Below are positions 24,784 through 36,301 of a stretch of 64,000 bases of DNA, piece by piece. This stretch comes from Isoetes taiwanensis (taxonomy: Eukaryota > Streptophyta > Lycopodiopsida > Isoetales > Isoetaceae). The first letter of the stretch is position 1; every line of letters begins with the position of its first letter. The translations under genes were made by a program, and so were the position numbers. The notes beneath the pieces were generated by a model. That model did not search any database and had not been told where the DNA came from. It worked only from the letters and a program-made list of their open reading frames with translations. The stretch covers positions 1,184,092-1,248,091 of the forward strand of contig JAJEKV010000085.1 of assembly GCA_021234155.1 (NCBI GenBank), read 5' to 3'.

Positions 24784-27228
24784 TGATCGCCACTCATGGC
24801 AAAAGATAGAAGAGCCATTGGCATTTCCAAATACATGGTTCAATAAGCACACAAGGAGTATTTGAAGTTGCAACTTGAAGACCATTTGAAAAGCTACAAA
24901 GGACACAAGGACTTGAAGAACCAAAGAAGGACATTCACTTGGGAAACATAAAGGAGTATTTTGGCTAAGTGGGAGGTCACAAGGCAAGTTACTAAAATTC
25001 GATACCCATTGAAGATTGCAAGATCACAACTTGGTATGATATCTTGTTCACCATTTGAGCATTGAAGTTTGATATTCTTAAGGTTCTTGAAGAATTGTCT
25101 AGCCATTCTCTTCCATTCTATGTCTTGAATCATCTTCTCCATTCCATGTCTAGCCTTTTTTTTCCACATCTCCATCTCCTCTCATTACATACTATGGTGT
25201 TGGTAACTTTTTTTTCCCTAGTCAAATGAAACACACACTCCATGCTCCATCCACCTACTCACCAAAGTTAAGCACTAGGGAGCCCCATGAATTCATTTCA
25301 AGAATACCTAGGTTCTAAATATCTACTAGGTCTTACAAAAGAAGGAAGGACAAAAAAAAAGCAAGATTTGTCCAACTATGCAAAAGGTGAACTCCCTAGT
25401 AGCATTCCATGTAAAAAATTGCAAAAGTTATAAACATCCACTTCATCATTCATAATTCCACTTCACCACTCACATCACACGTGTCATCCACATCATCCAT
25501 ACTTCATGCCACCTCACCAAAAAAAATCATTTTGACTAGGGGAAAAGATGGTTACCAACCCTTAAGTACCACATCATCATCATTTTTGCCACCTCACCAA
25601 GTCCCATGCCTAGTCACTTCATTTATTTTTCCACCAAAAAATCAAAGTATTCCATTCAAAAATTTGATGATACCACCTGGTAGCCCTCATGAAATCATGC
25701 CACCTGGCACAAACATTTTTGAAAAAAGAGTTTATATTGACCTTCTAAATGGCTTCCTTGGGAAACGTGCCTCATTAAAAAAAATGGTAAAACCTACCTA
25801 CATCTACACCCCCATCTATCTACCCTCTCATCCTCTGCCAAGTGGCGTCCCCACGGCATGCCAAGTCGGAAACGAAGCCGAGCTTGGCGTGGGAGGAGAC
25901 CACGTAATCAATAAACAGGGAAATGGATCTATATTTATACCTTGGCCCACTTTTTCATTCGCACGTGGGATATTTCTTATAAGAAAAATCAAGAACCCTA
26001 AAATTTGCAGGCCAAGAAACGGATTTTTAGCAGCTGGAAACTACCTAATCATGACTATATCCTCCCGATTTAACCTGAGTGACCTCAAGAACCCTAAGCC
26101 TGTGCTAAACGACGAGTAATCTGTTGGATTTTGCAAGAATTGAAACAAGCGAGCATTTTCAAAAGGGGCAAATCGATTCAGAAATTTCAAGGGCTTTTGC
26201 GCATTTGGGAGATTGTTGATGAGAAATACATGTCGGTGCGATCTTACGCTTTGTGGATTTGACCTTCCTTGTCGCATCAATTTACTCGATTGAGCGGTAA
26301 AAGCTGATCAAATATTACGTGTCCGATCCGGAAGTATTATTGGCTCATGAATTGTGAGCTATTTGAAGTTATGTGAGACTCCTGTTATGATTGTCAAGTG
26401 AATGAAAATCCGACTTTGGTATAATTCTCTTTTCTCAACTTTCTTTTCAAGGAAATTTATGCATATCTGCTAAAAATTGTTCTAGTTTTTAATCCCATTG
26501 GATATTAGTAAGATCCTGCTTAGACTTCATAGGAATAGTCGTCCTGCATCCAAAGAAAACAGAAAAATATAAACATTAGTCAAAACTAAGTTCTAGTTAT
26601 CTGATAAGAGTCAAAACCTATCTTTTCGCTACAAACTCCTTAAACAAAAAGTCCAGTCCATCTATTGTTATCAAGATCCCAGTAATTCTCTTTTATTTTG
26701 TCTCAGGAAAAGCAAAAACATCTAGATAAATATCTCTGTCATCAAAAAACACAGTCTGTCAGTGGCAAATTACTCCCTGTTCATCCAGCATTCTAAAATA
26801 AATCCAAAAGAGGTGTTGCACGTCATCTACAATAGCAATTTGATTAGTCACAGTTGTCCCAGATCAAAAAGAATATTTCACAAAACATCTGAGAATTTAT
26901 GCTCTCTGCCGAGGGTATTGACCAGTTTTTGACTAGGTCAGGCATATAATTTTCAAGTATCTAGAATAGTCTGACTTCAAAAAAGGTCTTGCACATTTTA
27001 ATACTATTTGTTGGGATCACATTCATACATTCTTCAAGATAAAACCTCTAGTTATTTGCACTTGGTATTGAAAAGAGAGTACATGGTTTTTTCTTGAAAT
27101 GGGAAAGCTGTACTAACAGGCTTGTGGTGAGAAGTTTTTGCAAAATTTAGGTTCAGAGTGGTTGCCTGAAGCAACCTGGAGGTCCTAAACCATTCTAGTT
27201 GAGGGTTTTTCCAGGATTACCCTCAACA
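24784..27228 (+). repeat. LTR C (right LTR of the array)
   Basis: The longest and cleanest LTR copy (2.45 kb), ending CCCTCAACA and followed at once by AGAAT. It includes the 200-bp stretch missing from LTR A. Its open frame 25481-26119 is probably accidental, because LTRs A and B break it. Confidence 0.88.
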
Positions 27229-27233
27229 AGAAT

Positions 27234-28314
27234 CTCAACGCTCCTTTTTATCTAGCTAGACAGATTAATACCAGCAGAAATGGAAATGAAATAACAATAA
27301 TAATATTTAATGTTCAAAGATAGAGTATCCACAGACAAAGAGACTTTTCCTTGCCTCTGCATGCATTACCTTCTTTTCCAGATGTACACAAAAGAATAAA
27401 ATGCCTACTCTATAGCACAAAGGCAATAATTAAAAATAATCAACTTGATGGAAAGATTTTCATGAATAAATCTAGCTTGTACAACATTTCTAGTTCATTC
27501 TCATCATTCCCTGCATGTCAAGAATAGTAGAATCTCCAAGCATGTCCTCATGTACCTGGTATCCAGCAACAAACAACATGCCATCATCTAGAAGTTATTC
27601 CAATATAAGCAGCCCAAGGAGTCGAACCCTGACATTCCAGTGCTGTTATTTTCATAGCAAAGTGATAAGGAGGCTTGAGCTCCCTATTAAGTTATTGGTA
27701 AGATGTCAAATACTTTACATCTTTTTACGGTTTAGAAGATAAAACTTTACACCTGTTTATAAAGCTTACCTAAACCTGCTTACAGAAAGAGAAAGATGTT
27801 GAAGAAAACAAGATAAAAACTTAGATGGCCTTCAACAAAGACACACCTCCAACCAAGAACTCTGTCATTCTCTAATGCTCAAAGATGCTGAATGCAAATG
27901 TATATAGCAAAGAAAGCAAAACAAATAAACTAGACATGCCAATAGCAATGACCAAAGAAATGCCTTTGTACATAAGGTTAGCAAAACCTCTGATGGAAGG
28001 AAATGCATTCAAAAAAATTGACATACTTGATTTTCTTCTTCTGCAACCAGTTAGCAGTCAAAAAATGGACCAATAGGACAAGAAGAATGGAAGAAGCAAG
28101 GTTCTATGCTATTTTAAGTCTCGATTGCAATTCTCTAGTCTAGCTTTAGATCAATTGCTTGTTTTCTGGAAGGCCACAATCCACAACAAAAAAAGTCAGT
28201 TACCAAAAGCCTTATCAAGGCCAACTTCCATTGAAATCTTACAAATCTTACGGTATTACACTTTTGAAGCCTTCCTACATCACAGTCGAATGATGAGCAC
28301 AACTTCTTCGAATA
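27234..28314. other. Right flank of LTR array, no gene recognised
   Basis: AT-rich DNA between the LTR array and LINE A. On the minus strand GGGTTCGACTCC near 27618-27629 matches an RNA polymerase III B-box, so a decayed SINE is possible, but no A-box partner or tail is clear. It may include the lost 3' end of LINE A. Confidence 0.4.
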
Positions 28315-28336
28315 GAGGAGAGAGAGAGAGAGAGAA
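28315..28336. repeat. (GA)n microsatellite
   Basis: An uninterrupted GA run of about 11 units. It marks where LINE A's recognisable RT-downstream coding ends (after HMFLECLAFMA on the minus strand). Confidence 0.9.
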
Positions 28337-29519
28337 GCCATAAATGCTAGGCATTCCAAAAACATGTGGTTTCCAGTATTAGCAATAACAATCCTGCCTG
28401 CTAAAGAGAGGCTATTCTTGTAAGAATGAAGTTTAGCACGAATCTTTTCAACAATAGGAGCCCAGAGGTCCGAGAGATTTCCATTCAGAGACAAATGCAT
28501 TCCTAAAAGCTTAGAGGCTTGACAAGTGTTGATAACCTTAATGCCAGCAATTTGATTATCAGGAATATCTCCAATGATGGTGCACTTATCAAGATTCAAT
28601 TGAATGCCAGAAGCAGCAGTGAAGTCATCAATAACATTCAGAAAATTCGAAATATTATTGGGATCGTTCTTGAGGAAGGAGAAAGTATCATCAGCATAGT
28701 GGAGAATGCTGAGAGAGCTTGAACTATTAGGAACTTTAAGACCAATGATATTACCAATAGCTTGGTGATGCAAGATAGCTCTAGTCAACAATTTAGTAAC
28801 CATAATGAAGAGATAAGGAGCAAGAGGGCAACTTTGTCTTAACACCTTTAGCAAGAGAAAAGAAAGGACCAGGAGATCCATTGATAAGAATAGCAGGGGC
28901 GGCCCTTTGATTTAAATACAGAATAAACCTAATAAGAAAAGACTGAATACCAAGTTTTTCCATAGCAAAAGCAATAAAATCCCACCTAGTTGTATCAAAA
29001 GCCTTTTTGAAATCAAGCTTTAGAAGGATACAATCCTGATTAGAAAGCTTATTCCAATGTAAGCCCTCCATTGCAGCAATATAATTCTCCAAAATGAATC
29101 TATTGGGGAGAAAGGCAGAGTGATTCAAACTAATGCAATTCTGCAGATAGTCTTTAATTCTAAGAGCAATGATTTTGACACAAATTTATAGGTAGAATTT
29201 GTTAAAGAAATTGGCCTCCAATCAGAGATATTAGAAGGCTTATCAATCTTAGGAATCAGAGTAATAAAACCACTAGCAATTGAACGGTGGAGGTGATCAA
29301 AAGACCAGAAACCTTTAATAAAAGCCATGAAATCATACTTCAGATAACATCCCAGAAATGCAAATAAAATTCAGGGGGAAAACCATCAGGACCAAGGGAC
29401 TTTCCATGCTTAAAGCTCTTGAGAACACAATAAACTTCATCAATAGAGGGGATTTTGATTATATTATTGTCAACTCTGGGAGGAACATTTGGAGTGATTT
29501 TATTGATAAGATTGTGGAA
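28337..29519 (-). pseudogene. LINE A reverse transcriptase
   Basis: Read on the minus strand from 29519: PSIDEVYCVLKSFKHGKSLG and GPDGFPPEFY, then FITLIPKIDKPSNISDWRPI (RT start), LKLDFKKAFDTTRWDFI (motif A), INGSPGPFFSLAKGV with CPLAPYLFIMV (motif B) and LHYADDTFSF (motif C, YADD). At least three breaks occur: a stop near 29355, a frame change near 29125 and another near 28830. Coding likeness ends at the GA repeat, so the C-terminal third is missing. Confidence 0.88.
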
Positions 29520-29528
29520 GTTATTAGC
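29520..29528. repeat. LINE B target-site duplication, left copy
   Basis: GTTATTAGC, identical to 34834-34842. It flanks LINE B exactly, and both copies come from LINE A sequence. Confidence 0.85.
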
Positions 29529-31340
29529 TTTTTGAAATATCGATTGGACGAGAATAATGTTGAGCTAGGCTCCAACATTTGCCCGACATTGCCATAGCCC
29601 AACCAAGCGCCTCTTGGCCTTGCTGCTGGCCCACTGACCACGCCACATCACCCTAGCCACGGGACACACCAAGCCCGCCATAGCCTACCTAAACCTTGCT
29701 TGACGTGCCATAGCCCAAGTCATGGCCCCCAAGCGACCCAATGTGGGACTCACCCCTAGCGGATGAGCTTCCACATACCATGGACTCCCAGATGAGCTTC
29801 CACATACCACACCCACCCCGGGCAAACCCCAAGCACAGCCTGCTGACCTCCACCTTGGGCCGAGCCCTGGGAAAAACCGGGGGAAGGGGCCACCAAAGGA
29901 GCGCCCCATGCGAGGCCTTAATGGGCAAGGGAGAGACATCCACCATGAAGAAAGAGGCCCGGGCCAAGACCCACACAACAGGCTGGCTCGTGAGGCGAAT
30001 GGGCTGCTCAGGCCCCACGGGCCCCCTCGTTGGCGGGAATTTTGGGCCGGCATCAGCACGGGTTGAGGCCAGCGGTGCGCGCATTGCGGGCCTGGGAGAT
30101 GGAGATGAGTCCGCAGCATCCGGTGTGTTGTACAAAGCGGTTGATGATAGCAAAAAAACAAGATCGCGAGTTGGAGACCCAAGGGCGCCGGGTGGATGGC
30201 GGCGATCCGCTTGGTGCACTTTGAGAGACGGCAAAGACCGCAAGTGCTCGCAGAACATGCGCTCGCGTGGATATCTGGGCGGACGCCGCGAGATAGGGGC
30301 GGGGGCAAGGCGCGAGCGGTGACACTTGCAATCACGTCTCAGCTCGCGATCGAGGTCGATGAGGCCAATGCCATATGGCTACGAAAGTACGAGGCCACCC
30401 CGGTTGGAAGTTGAGGAGGCTCACGCAGTGCAAGACCCGAGGTTGCGAGGCCGCCTTGAAGTTAACCAGGCGGACCGGCGCCCTTCGAGAAGGATTTGGC
30501 ACGGGACCGGAAATGCACGGGGCTTCGACCTGTCGTTGCGCTGCTCAAGGCAAAGGGCCCCTCCATCAGGCGATGAACAATGGCGCACTACACGGAGATG
30601 GCAAGACAAGACCAAGCCTTGCAAGAGTTGAGCTCTAGACTTGAGAAGAAGCCGCAGCACATGACACACACCAATAACACGAGCCCAACAACCGCAAGAC
30701 GCCAATGCGGGGTCACTCGGTCAACCTGAACGCCGACATCCGAGTCCCCGGCCCTGCCGCATCATCATCACGCTACGCCACCGCCGAGAGGGCCTGTGCT
30801 ACGCCGAAGCTCCGTGGAGCGCAGCGACGACCACAACCCGGTAGTTCCTGGCCTTCTTTGGAAGAGCCGGAGAGAGAATCTCCCGAGGAGGAAGATATAC
30901 CTGAGATCAGCAGAGGCATGGCGTTTCCTGGTCGGAACACGGCCGGGTTCTGCGACCAGCGGCACATGGGTCAGCCGAGCCACGGCCAGTAGTCGTGGTG
31001 TTCCGGTTGCGGATGCACAAGTTGAAAGGCCATAATGCGGCGGGCAAGTTACTAAAGGGAACATCTGCATTGTGTGAGCGTGATCTTACTCGGTGGCAGG
31101 GAGCCAGCGGTGAGGTTAAGGCAGTCGGGGATGCGCCCGTCGGCCAATCTTTGCCAATTTGCACACCTTTCGACCAAATGCTACCCCTCGCCTCTGCTCC
31201 TGCTCCTCCATAATCGCCTCATTTCGATGCGCTCACTTCGACCAAATCGCCCCTAACGCCTCGCTTACACGCTTAGAATGCGCCCTCGCCTTTCGATCTG
31301 CTCCTGGTCGCCAGTGACACACACTACACAAGCATCTCCG
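29529..31340 (+). other. LINE B 5' region / possible ORF1
   Basis: GC-rich. Open frames occur on both strands (for example 29741-30322 plus, 29689-30335 minus), as expected from composition alone. No RNA-binding, coiled-coil or zinc-knuckle motif is visible, so no ORF1 protein is claimed. The first ~150 bp has repeated CCATAGCC words. Confidence 0.4.
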
Positions 31341-31356
31341 TCATTTCAATGAATTA

Positions 31357-32110
31357 TTGCCTCGGGTGGTGGTGCAGAACTCACGGGGTTTCCCGTGGCA
31401 GAAGGGTAATAGCCTCAATTCAGTAGCTGGGGACATGGACCTCATCTTCCTCATGGAGACATGGAAACACCCAGGCCACAGGCTGCCCGATCTGTCAGGG
31501 TACCAGCATTTTTCGGTGTTCAATGGTTGTACAGGGAGACGTGGGCACGATGGGGTTGCCTGCTACTACCAGGTAGCCTTGGCACATTTGGTTTCCTTCT
31601 AGAAGACCGATAGACATAACCGCTACTTGTGGGTCCGAGTGCACCACCCTGGCGGCGATCCTGTCTTCCTAGCTGCTTGCTACTTTCCCCATGCAGAGAG
31701 TCCCTTCTATCACAGCCACCTGGAGGTGGACAGGATGGACCCGTATGTCGATCTATATGATGACATACATCAGCACAAGCGGATGGGCAGAGTCATGCTC
31801 CTTGGAGACTTCAATGCGTGGACAGGGGTGGAACAGGCCATGCGGCTGGACCCCCTCGCAGATGGCGTCTTTGCGATTCGCGTCCGCAGAGGCGGCTTGC
31901 CCACGGCACTCGGATGATGATCGAGGTCACCCGCCGCGAACAATTGCTCATGATGTGTGGTATCTTTGACTGCTCATATGCAATGGCCTACCACAATGGC
32001 CCTCTTCCCACGGGTATTTTGCGGTGCCGGGACAATCATGGTGGCGGAACTAGTGTCGTGGATTATGTCATAGTGGTTTGCACCGGGATGTACACCTTGT
32101 CGGCCATTTT
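31357..32110 (+). pseudogene. LINE B apurinic-type endonuclease
   Basis: The frame from 31357 gives VVVQNSRGFPWQKGN (N of the first motif), DLIFLMETW (acidic METW in place of the usual QET) and VACYYQ. A later frame has GRVMLLGDFNAWTG (catalytic GDFN). Near 32060, SVVDYVIV supplies the S-x-x-D motif. These are the ordered motifs of the endonuclease that nicks target DNA for LINE priming. A TAG near 31602 and later frameshifts break it. Confidence 0.82.
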
Positions 32111-32469
32111 CGCGTGAGACGCAGGGACGGTCGGGGACGAGGGAGGCCGACTCGGATCACCTCCCCACTCTATGTGAGGCTGGGCGGCCACCTCTACGCC
32201 CTCGGTGGCGGCACGCCCAGGCCTGGCAGTTCGCTTGGATTATGGCGGCCGGAGGTTCTACGACATGCTCACAGAAGCCCTCCCAGAAGTTCTGCTGGCC
32301 CACTTGCCGGAGCAGCAAACCGACCAACCCGGTTGAGCTCCTCGAGCGAGGCGATACCATTTTGGGAGACCTCCCCCACGCCCGGAGATCGAGAGGCCGC
32401 GAACCTTTGGGATAACAGATGGTTTGATGTTGAAAGTGTAAGGAATGCAAATGTGCACTCCATCTCATC

Positions 32470-33630
32470 GTGGATCAGGACACGCGAGCTCAGGCCACCA
32501 GCCATTACCGCGCCTTCCTCAAGGAAACAAAGGCAAGGTACCTGGCAAGGCACCAAGGAGAAATGTTCGGCCTACTACCCACCCGAGAAGGGTACTCCAA
32601 AGGCCAGCACAGACCCTCACGGGCACATCACAGCGAGCAATGGGAGCAAAGCATTCGCACTTGGCGTTATGATCCCGAACACGGGCAGAGGTGCCCCCAA
32701 GAACTTGGCCAACCGCGGTGATCCGCGTAAGAAGATGTCGAAGAGGGGCGCAATACTGGCTAATGGGAAGGCAGCAGACTTAGACGGCCTGCAAGCGGAG
32801 TTGCTCAAGTGGGCAGGACAGCCTATGGTGCCCATCCTTGCTGCACTGTTCAACAGGGCGCTGCAAGAGGGTTTTCCCCGGTCATGGACCACGGGGTTGT
32901 TTTCGATCTACAAAGGGACCCATCTTGTCGGCCAATTACAGAACCATCATGGTTATTCGGTGTTTCGCGGCTATTGGCGGGCATCCTCGAACAGCAAGTA
33001 ACCAACGTGCAGGCCCGGAAATCGTGGCACTTACCCGAGGCAGGCTTCAGGCCTCGACATTCGACCATTGATCACATCTTCACACCCCAGGGGGCCACGG
33101 TGAGGGACGGCGGGAACCATCGGGAGGACCTCATCTGGCATTTTTGTGGACTTTGCAAAAGCTTTTCGACCACGATACCGGGAAAAGTTGTGGGCTTAGA
33201 TTGCACCATCGGGGCTCCACGTGGATCTGCCGAGCGGCCAGCAGGGGCTGATCACGAGGCAGACGCAAGTGCCGCATCGGAAGGACAGATCATTTGCGGC
33301 CCGCATTGAGCAGGGCGAGGTTGTCCTCTCGCCCACACTCTTTGGACTTTACATTGACCGGTTGGAAGCCCGGCTTGGCGCCAATGGGGGGGCGGTATAC
33401 AACTCTTGCACCGGGTCATCCAACGGCTCATCTATGCGGATGATGTGGACCTCTTATTGGCCCATACACCGAGAGGGCATGCGGCACACCTAGATGCCCG
33501 GACACATTTTGCCGAGCGGACGGACATGCGTGTCAACCTGGCCAAGACTAAGGTGGTCCTCATATCCTCCCTCCGTCATCCGGCACCTCCGGCCACTTAT
33601 CGAGGCGGATGGTAGAGGTCACACCCACCT
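32470..33630 (+). pseudogene. LINE B reverse transcriptase
   Basis: In order through three frames: ANGKAADLDGLQAELLKW, ALFNRALQEGFPRSWTTG, FSIYKG then ANYRTIMVI, LPEAGFRPRHSTIDHIFT, a damaged motif A (FCGLCKSF for an FVDFAKAF-like original, near 33145), LSPTLFGLYIDRLEARL (motif B area) and LIYADDVDLLLAHTPRGH (YADD). Many short indels shift the frame. The motif series is complete enough to show RT. Confidence 0.85.
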
Positions 33631-34640
33631 ACAAGTACATGGGGGTGGAATTTCCGGCCCTCAATGTATTGGGATGCATCCATTAGCCTTGGTGACTTGA
33701 GTTGGAAGGCGCCATGCATAATGCAAAACAATAGTAATAGGGGCGTAGTCAGTATGATTGGGGCCACCGGTCACATTTGTTTCGCACTTGGTGGAGCGGT
33801 TCTTCTATATGGGGTCGAGGTGTGGGGCCCGGTGGTGTCTTTGGCGACTTGGAACGACTTTTGGCAGGTCCGGAAGGCATTTTTGGCGTGGGCACTTGGG
33901 GTCAAGCCCTCAGTTCCATGCCGGATCTTGTTGCAAGAGACAGATTCATGCCCCGGCAAAGATGCGACCCTCGATAGATACATTGTTTATTTCGGAAGGT
34001 GGCCCGGCATAGGCGACTCGGCTCCCGCGACTTGGCTTCTGGTTGTGGATGAGCCCATAGCGATTCGGGGGCTTATTGGAAGGACAAGAGAGCCCGGTGG
34101 CATAGCGTATTTGGAGCGTGAGGCACATAGGTGCACCCAGTGCACCAATGCCGGCCGGGATAGGTTGAGGGGGTACTTGGACTCTTGTTTCACGGGAAAG
34201 CTGACGGGACCACAATGCTCGGAGCAGTAAAGATGGCACACTACAAACGGCACATAAACCCCACCCCGATTCGAGGCCCGCTCTACCTGGCGTTCTCGGT
34301 TGCCCATGAAGAAGCGCGGGATCATCGCGTCCATTCGGCGAGGGCCCACCATCTTCGCTTGAGATGGGTCGGTGCGGATTGGAGAGCCGGCGCCCGGGGC
34401 AGGCTTTGTCGGTGTTGCCAGTGGGGGTTGTTGATGATGAAAGCCATGCCTTCCAGAGCTGTCCAGCCTATAGTCAGATCCGGGCTCGCTACGCCCTCTT
34501 GGTGCGACACAGTGCGCCCATCGCGACGCTTCTATCAAGCGCTGCCGGGTTCGATCCCTTGGCTCCTACCTCCAGGAGGTTTTGGATCTGCGGACTCGCC
34601 TCTGTCCCCGCGCGCCTATCTGAAGTGCCAGGAATTCATG
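33631..34640 (+). pseudogene. LINE B C-terminal region with Cys/His finger
   Basis: Homologous to LINE C at 39987-40953. It begins YKYMGVEFPAL and includes GVEVWGPVVSLATWNDF. It ends with a finger in two frames: LCRCCQWG, then the DESHAFQSC part and PAYSQIRARYALL (compare CQCCQMGVIEDESHTLQSC in LINE C). Such C-x2-C...H-x4-C fingers near the C-terminus are common in several LINE clades and probably bind nucleic acid. Confidence 0.75.
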
Positions 34641-34833
34641 TGTATATGTATATTTGTACAGCTGCCAGCAGGCTTGTTGCTGCGATGGTTTTTCCCTCGT
34701 AAGGGGGTTTTTTAATCCGGGTAACAACAGGCTTGCTGCACCCGTGTAATTTGGGTCCCATAGGCCGATTGGCCTCCGCGGACGATAAAAGAACCTTCCT
34801 TCCTTCCTTCCTTCCTTCCTTCCTTCCTATATG
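34641..34833 (+). other. LINE B 3' UTR, conserved tail and (CTTC)n
   Basis: Contains a small CCCTCGTAAGGGGG hairpin, the family tail GGTCCCATAGGCCGATTGG followed by CTCCGCGGACGATAAAA, then (CTTC)n at about 34794-34828. The tail GGCCGATTGGCC itself is a short palindrome. The tail probably carries the RT recognition signal; this is inferred from its sharing among copies. Confidence 0.8.
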
Positions 34834-34842
34834 GTTATTAGC
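34834..34842. repeat. LINE B target-site duplication, right copy
   Basis: GTTATTAGC, matching 29520-29528. Confidence 0.85.
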
Positions 34843-36087
34843 AAAAACGTTGGAAAAATTTGAGGTAAAGCAGGTTGAGATGTCAGCTGGATTCCTGAAG
34901 ATATTACCAGAGTTATCCTTGACTTCAGTAATAGAGTTCTTAGTTTGCCTGGATTTGGCAACTCTGAAGAAAAGTTTAGTACAAACTGAGTCCAAGTCAT
35001 TTGCATACCTGATCTTGCATCTAATAGCTGCACCCTTAGCCTCAATTTCCTCAATGAGCTTGATTTTTCTCTCCATGTCCTCCTCCTTGATATGTAGAGC
35101 AGAGTTCAAAGGATCAGTTTGTAAAGCAATTCTGATGTCTCTCATTTGTTGAAGTAAGATTTTTTTCTCAAACATCGTATCTTTGTATAATTGTGAAGAG
35201 CAGGATTTAATCCAAGATTTTGAGGCATTGATATTGGAAGGAAATATTTCATAGAATTGTAATCTTGAACTCGAGGTAGATTGGAATAGAAATCCCTGAA
35301 TTGCTTACAAAAAGAAATGGAGTTTAAAAGATTAGAATTGAATTTGTAAGGAATGTTCCTAGTACGAGATACTAAGGTTTGATGATTGGTATAAAGGAAT
35401 TGGGGTTGGTGATAAAAAATAGAGGTAGTTTCATCACTGGTTACAAAAGTATTATCCCAAAAGTTGGAATCAGAGATATTTAAATAAAATCTATCAAGGG
35501 CACAGTATACTCTGGCATCATCTTTCCTTTTATTAGACGAAGTGTAACTGGCAGTAGAAGAAGGAACAAGGATGAAATAATTATTATCAATCATATTCTG
35601 CCAATTGATTTTCTCCTGCCTGGTCATATTGTTCCCCAGTTTTTGATCCCAATTGGGAGTGTTGTTAAAGTCTCTTGCCATAATCCAGTCCTTGATGCAA
35701 TGATTTCTAATCCAGTTGTTAATCTCAAGCCAAAGGATCTCTCTTTCTTTTGGACTAGTAAAAGCATAGATATTATTGACTCCAAAATTGTTGTCTTGAT
35801 ATTTGAAAATAGTAGCCTGTCACATATTATTTGGACTGTTATAGAAGTCTAAATTGTGGATATTTTTCCAAATCATACAGATGCCACCCAAGGTACCATT
35901 GGCCTCAATCCAAATAGAAGAACTCCCAAGGATAATCTAATCACCTAAATTTGCATATTCAAATTTTTGAAGCTTGAGTTCTTGTAGAAGAATAATGCCA
36001 ACATTATAGGATTTTAATTGGGAGATAACTCTCCTTTTTTTTAGAGCACCTTTGATGCCTCTAAGATTCCAAGTGATAATCTTCATT
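34843..36087 (-). pseudogene. LINE A endonuclease and linker to RT
   Basis: Minus strand from ATG 36087: MKIITWNLRGIKGALKKRR, the classic start of an L1 ORF2 endonuclease. It is followed by GIILLQELKL (catalytic Glu), GGICMIWKNI and MARDFNNTPNWDQKLG (GDFN changed to RDFN). Two in-frame stops lie near 35945 and 35820. Further on, a linker (KSRQTKNSITEVKDNSGN, then a DISTCFTSNFSNVFANN run) leads to the LINE B insertion. ORF2 starts ~50 bp after the ORF1 stop, as usual for L1. Confidence 0.85.
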
Positions 36088-36301
36088 TTGAGAAAAGGAC
36101 AAGTGAAAAAAGGAAAAAGAGGAGGAGGATTAATTACCCTTGGTTCTTTCCCCTCCCTTTTTTTTTTTTTTTTTTATGTTTGCTTCTAGTGTTACAAGCT
36201 GGAGCATTCTTAGGAGTAGAAATGGTATTTTTCTTTCTCCCTTTTGCCTGCTTGGAAGTGTCCACAGAATTGATTTTATCAGCAAGATGACAGCTACTTA
36301 A

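Larger units (their letters stand above)
1764..27233 (+). mobile_element. Ty3-type LTR retrotransposon array: three LTRs, two internal regions
   Basis: Three related ~2.2-2.4 kb direct repeats (1769-3925, 12965-15374, 24784-27228) alternate with two related internal regions (3926-12964, 15375-24783). The outer ends read AGAAT|TG... on the left and ...CTCAACA|AGAAT on the right. That gives TG...CA termini and a 5-bp target duplication (1764-1768, 27229-27233) around the whole 25.5 kb. A single insertion followed by unequal LTR recombination, or by duplication, would give this layout. Gag, CCHC zinc knuckles, protease, RNase H, RT and integrase are all recognisable on the plus strand, with many indels and stops. 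The left unit is shorter and more damaged than the right. Confidence 0.85.
29529..34833 (+). mobile_element. LINE B: GC-rich non-LTR retrotransposon with (CTTC)n tail
   Basis: A 5.3 kb insertion in LINE A flanked by the 9-bp repeat GTTATTAGC. It is far more GC rich than its surroundings. Order: a 5' region without recognised domain, endonuclease, RT with YADD, a C-terminal Cys/His finger, then a 3' UTR with a conserved tail and a tetranucleotide microsatellite instead of poly-A. Motif wording (QGxxLSPTLFGLYID, LIYADDVDLL) differs from L1. LINE C and several short copies share its 3' end. Frames are broken throughout. The clade is not assigned. Confidence 0.85.

Noticed and set aside
25481..26119. 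A 212-codon frame in LTR C as a gene.
   Set aside because: It lies wholly in the LTR, has no domain, and the matching sequence in LTRs A and B is not open.
29689..31213. Many long overlapping frames on both strands in the LINE B 5' region.
   Set aside because: They overlap in all frames of GC-rich DNA, show no domain and are explained by scarcity of stop codons.
34794..34828. (CTTC)n as an independent microsatellite.
   Set aside because: It follows the LINE B tail directly and ends within a few bases of the target duplication, so it is the element's own tail.
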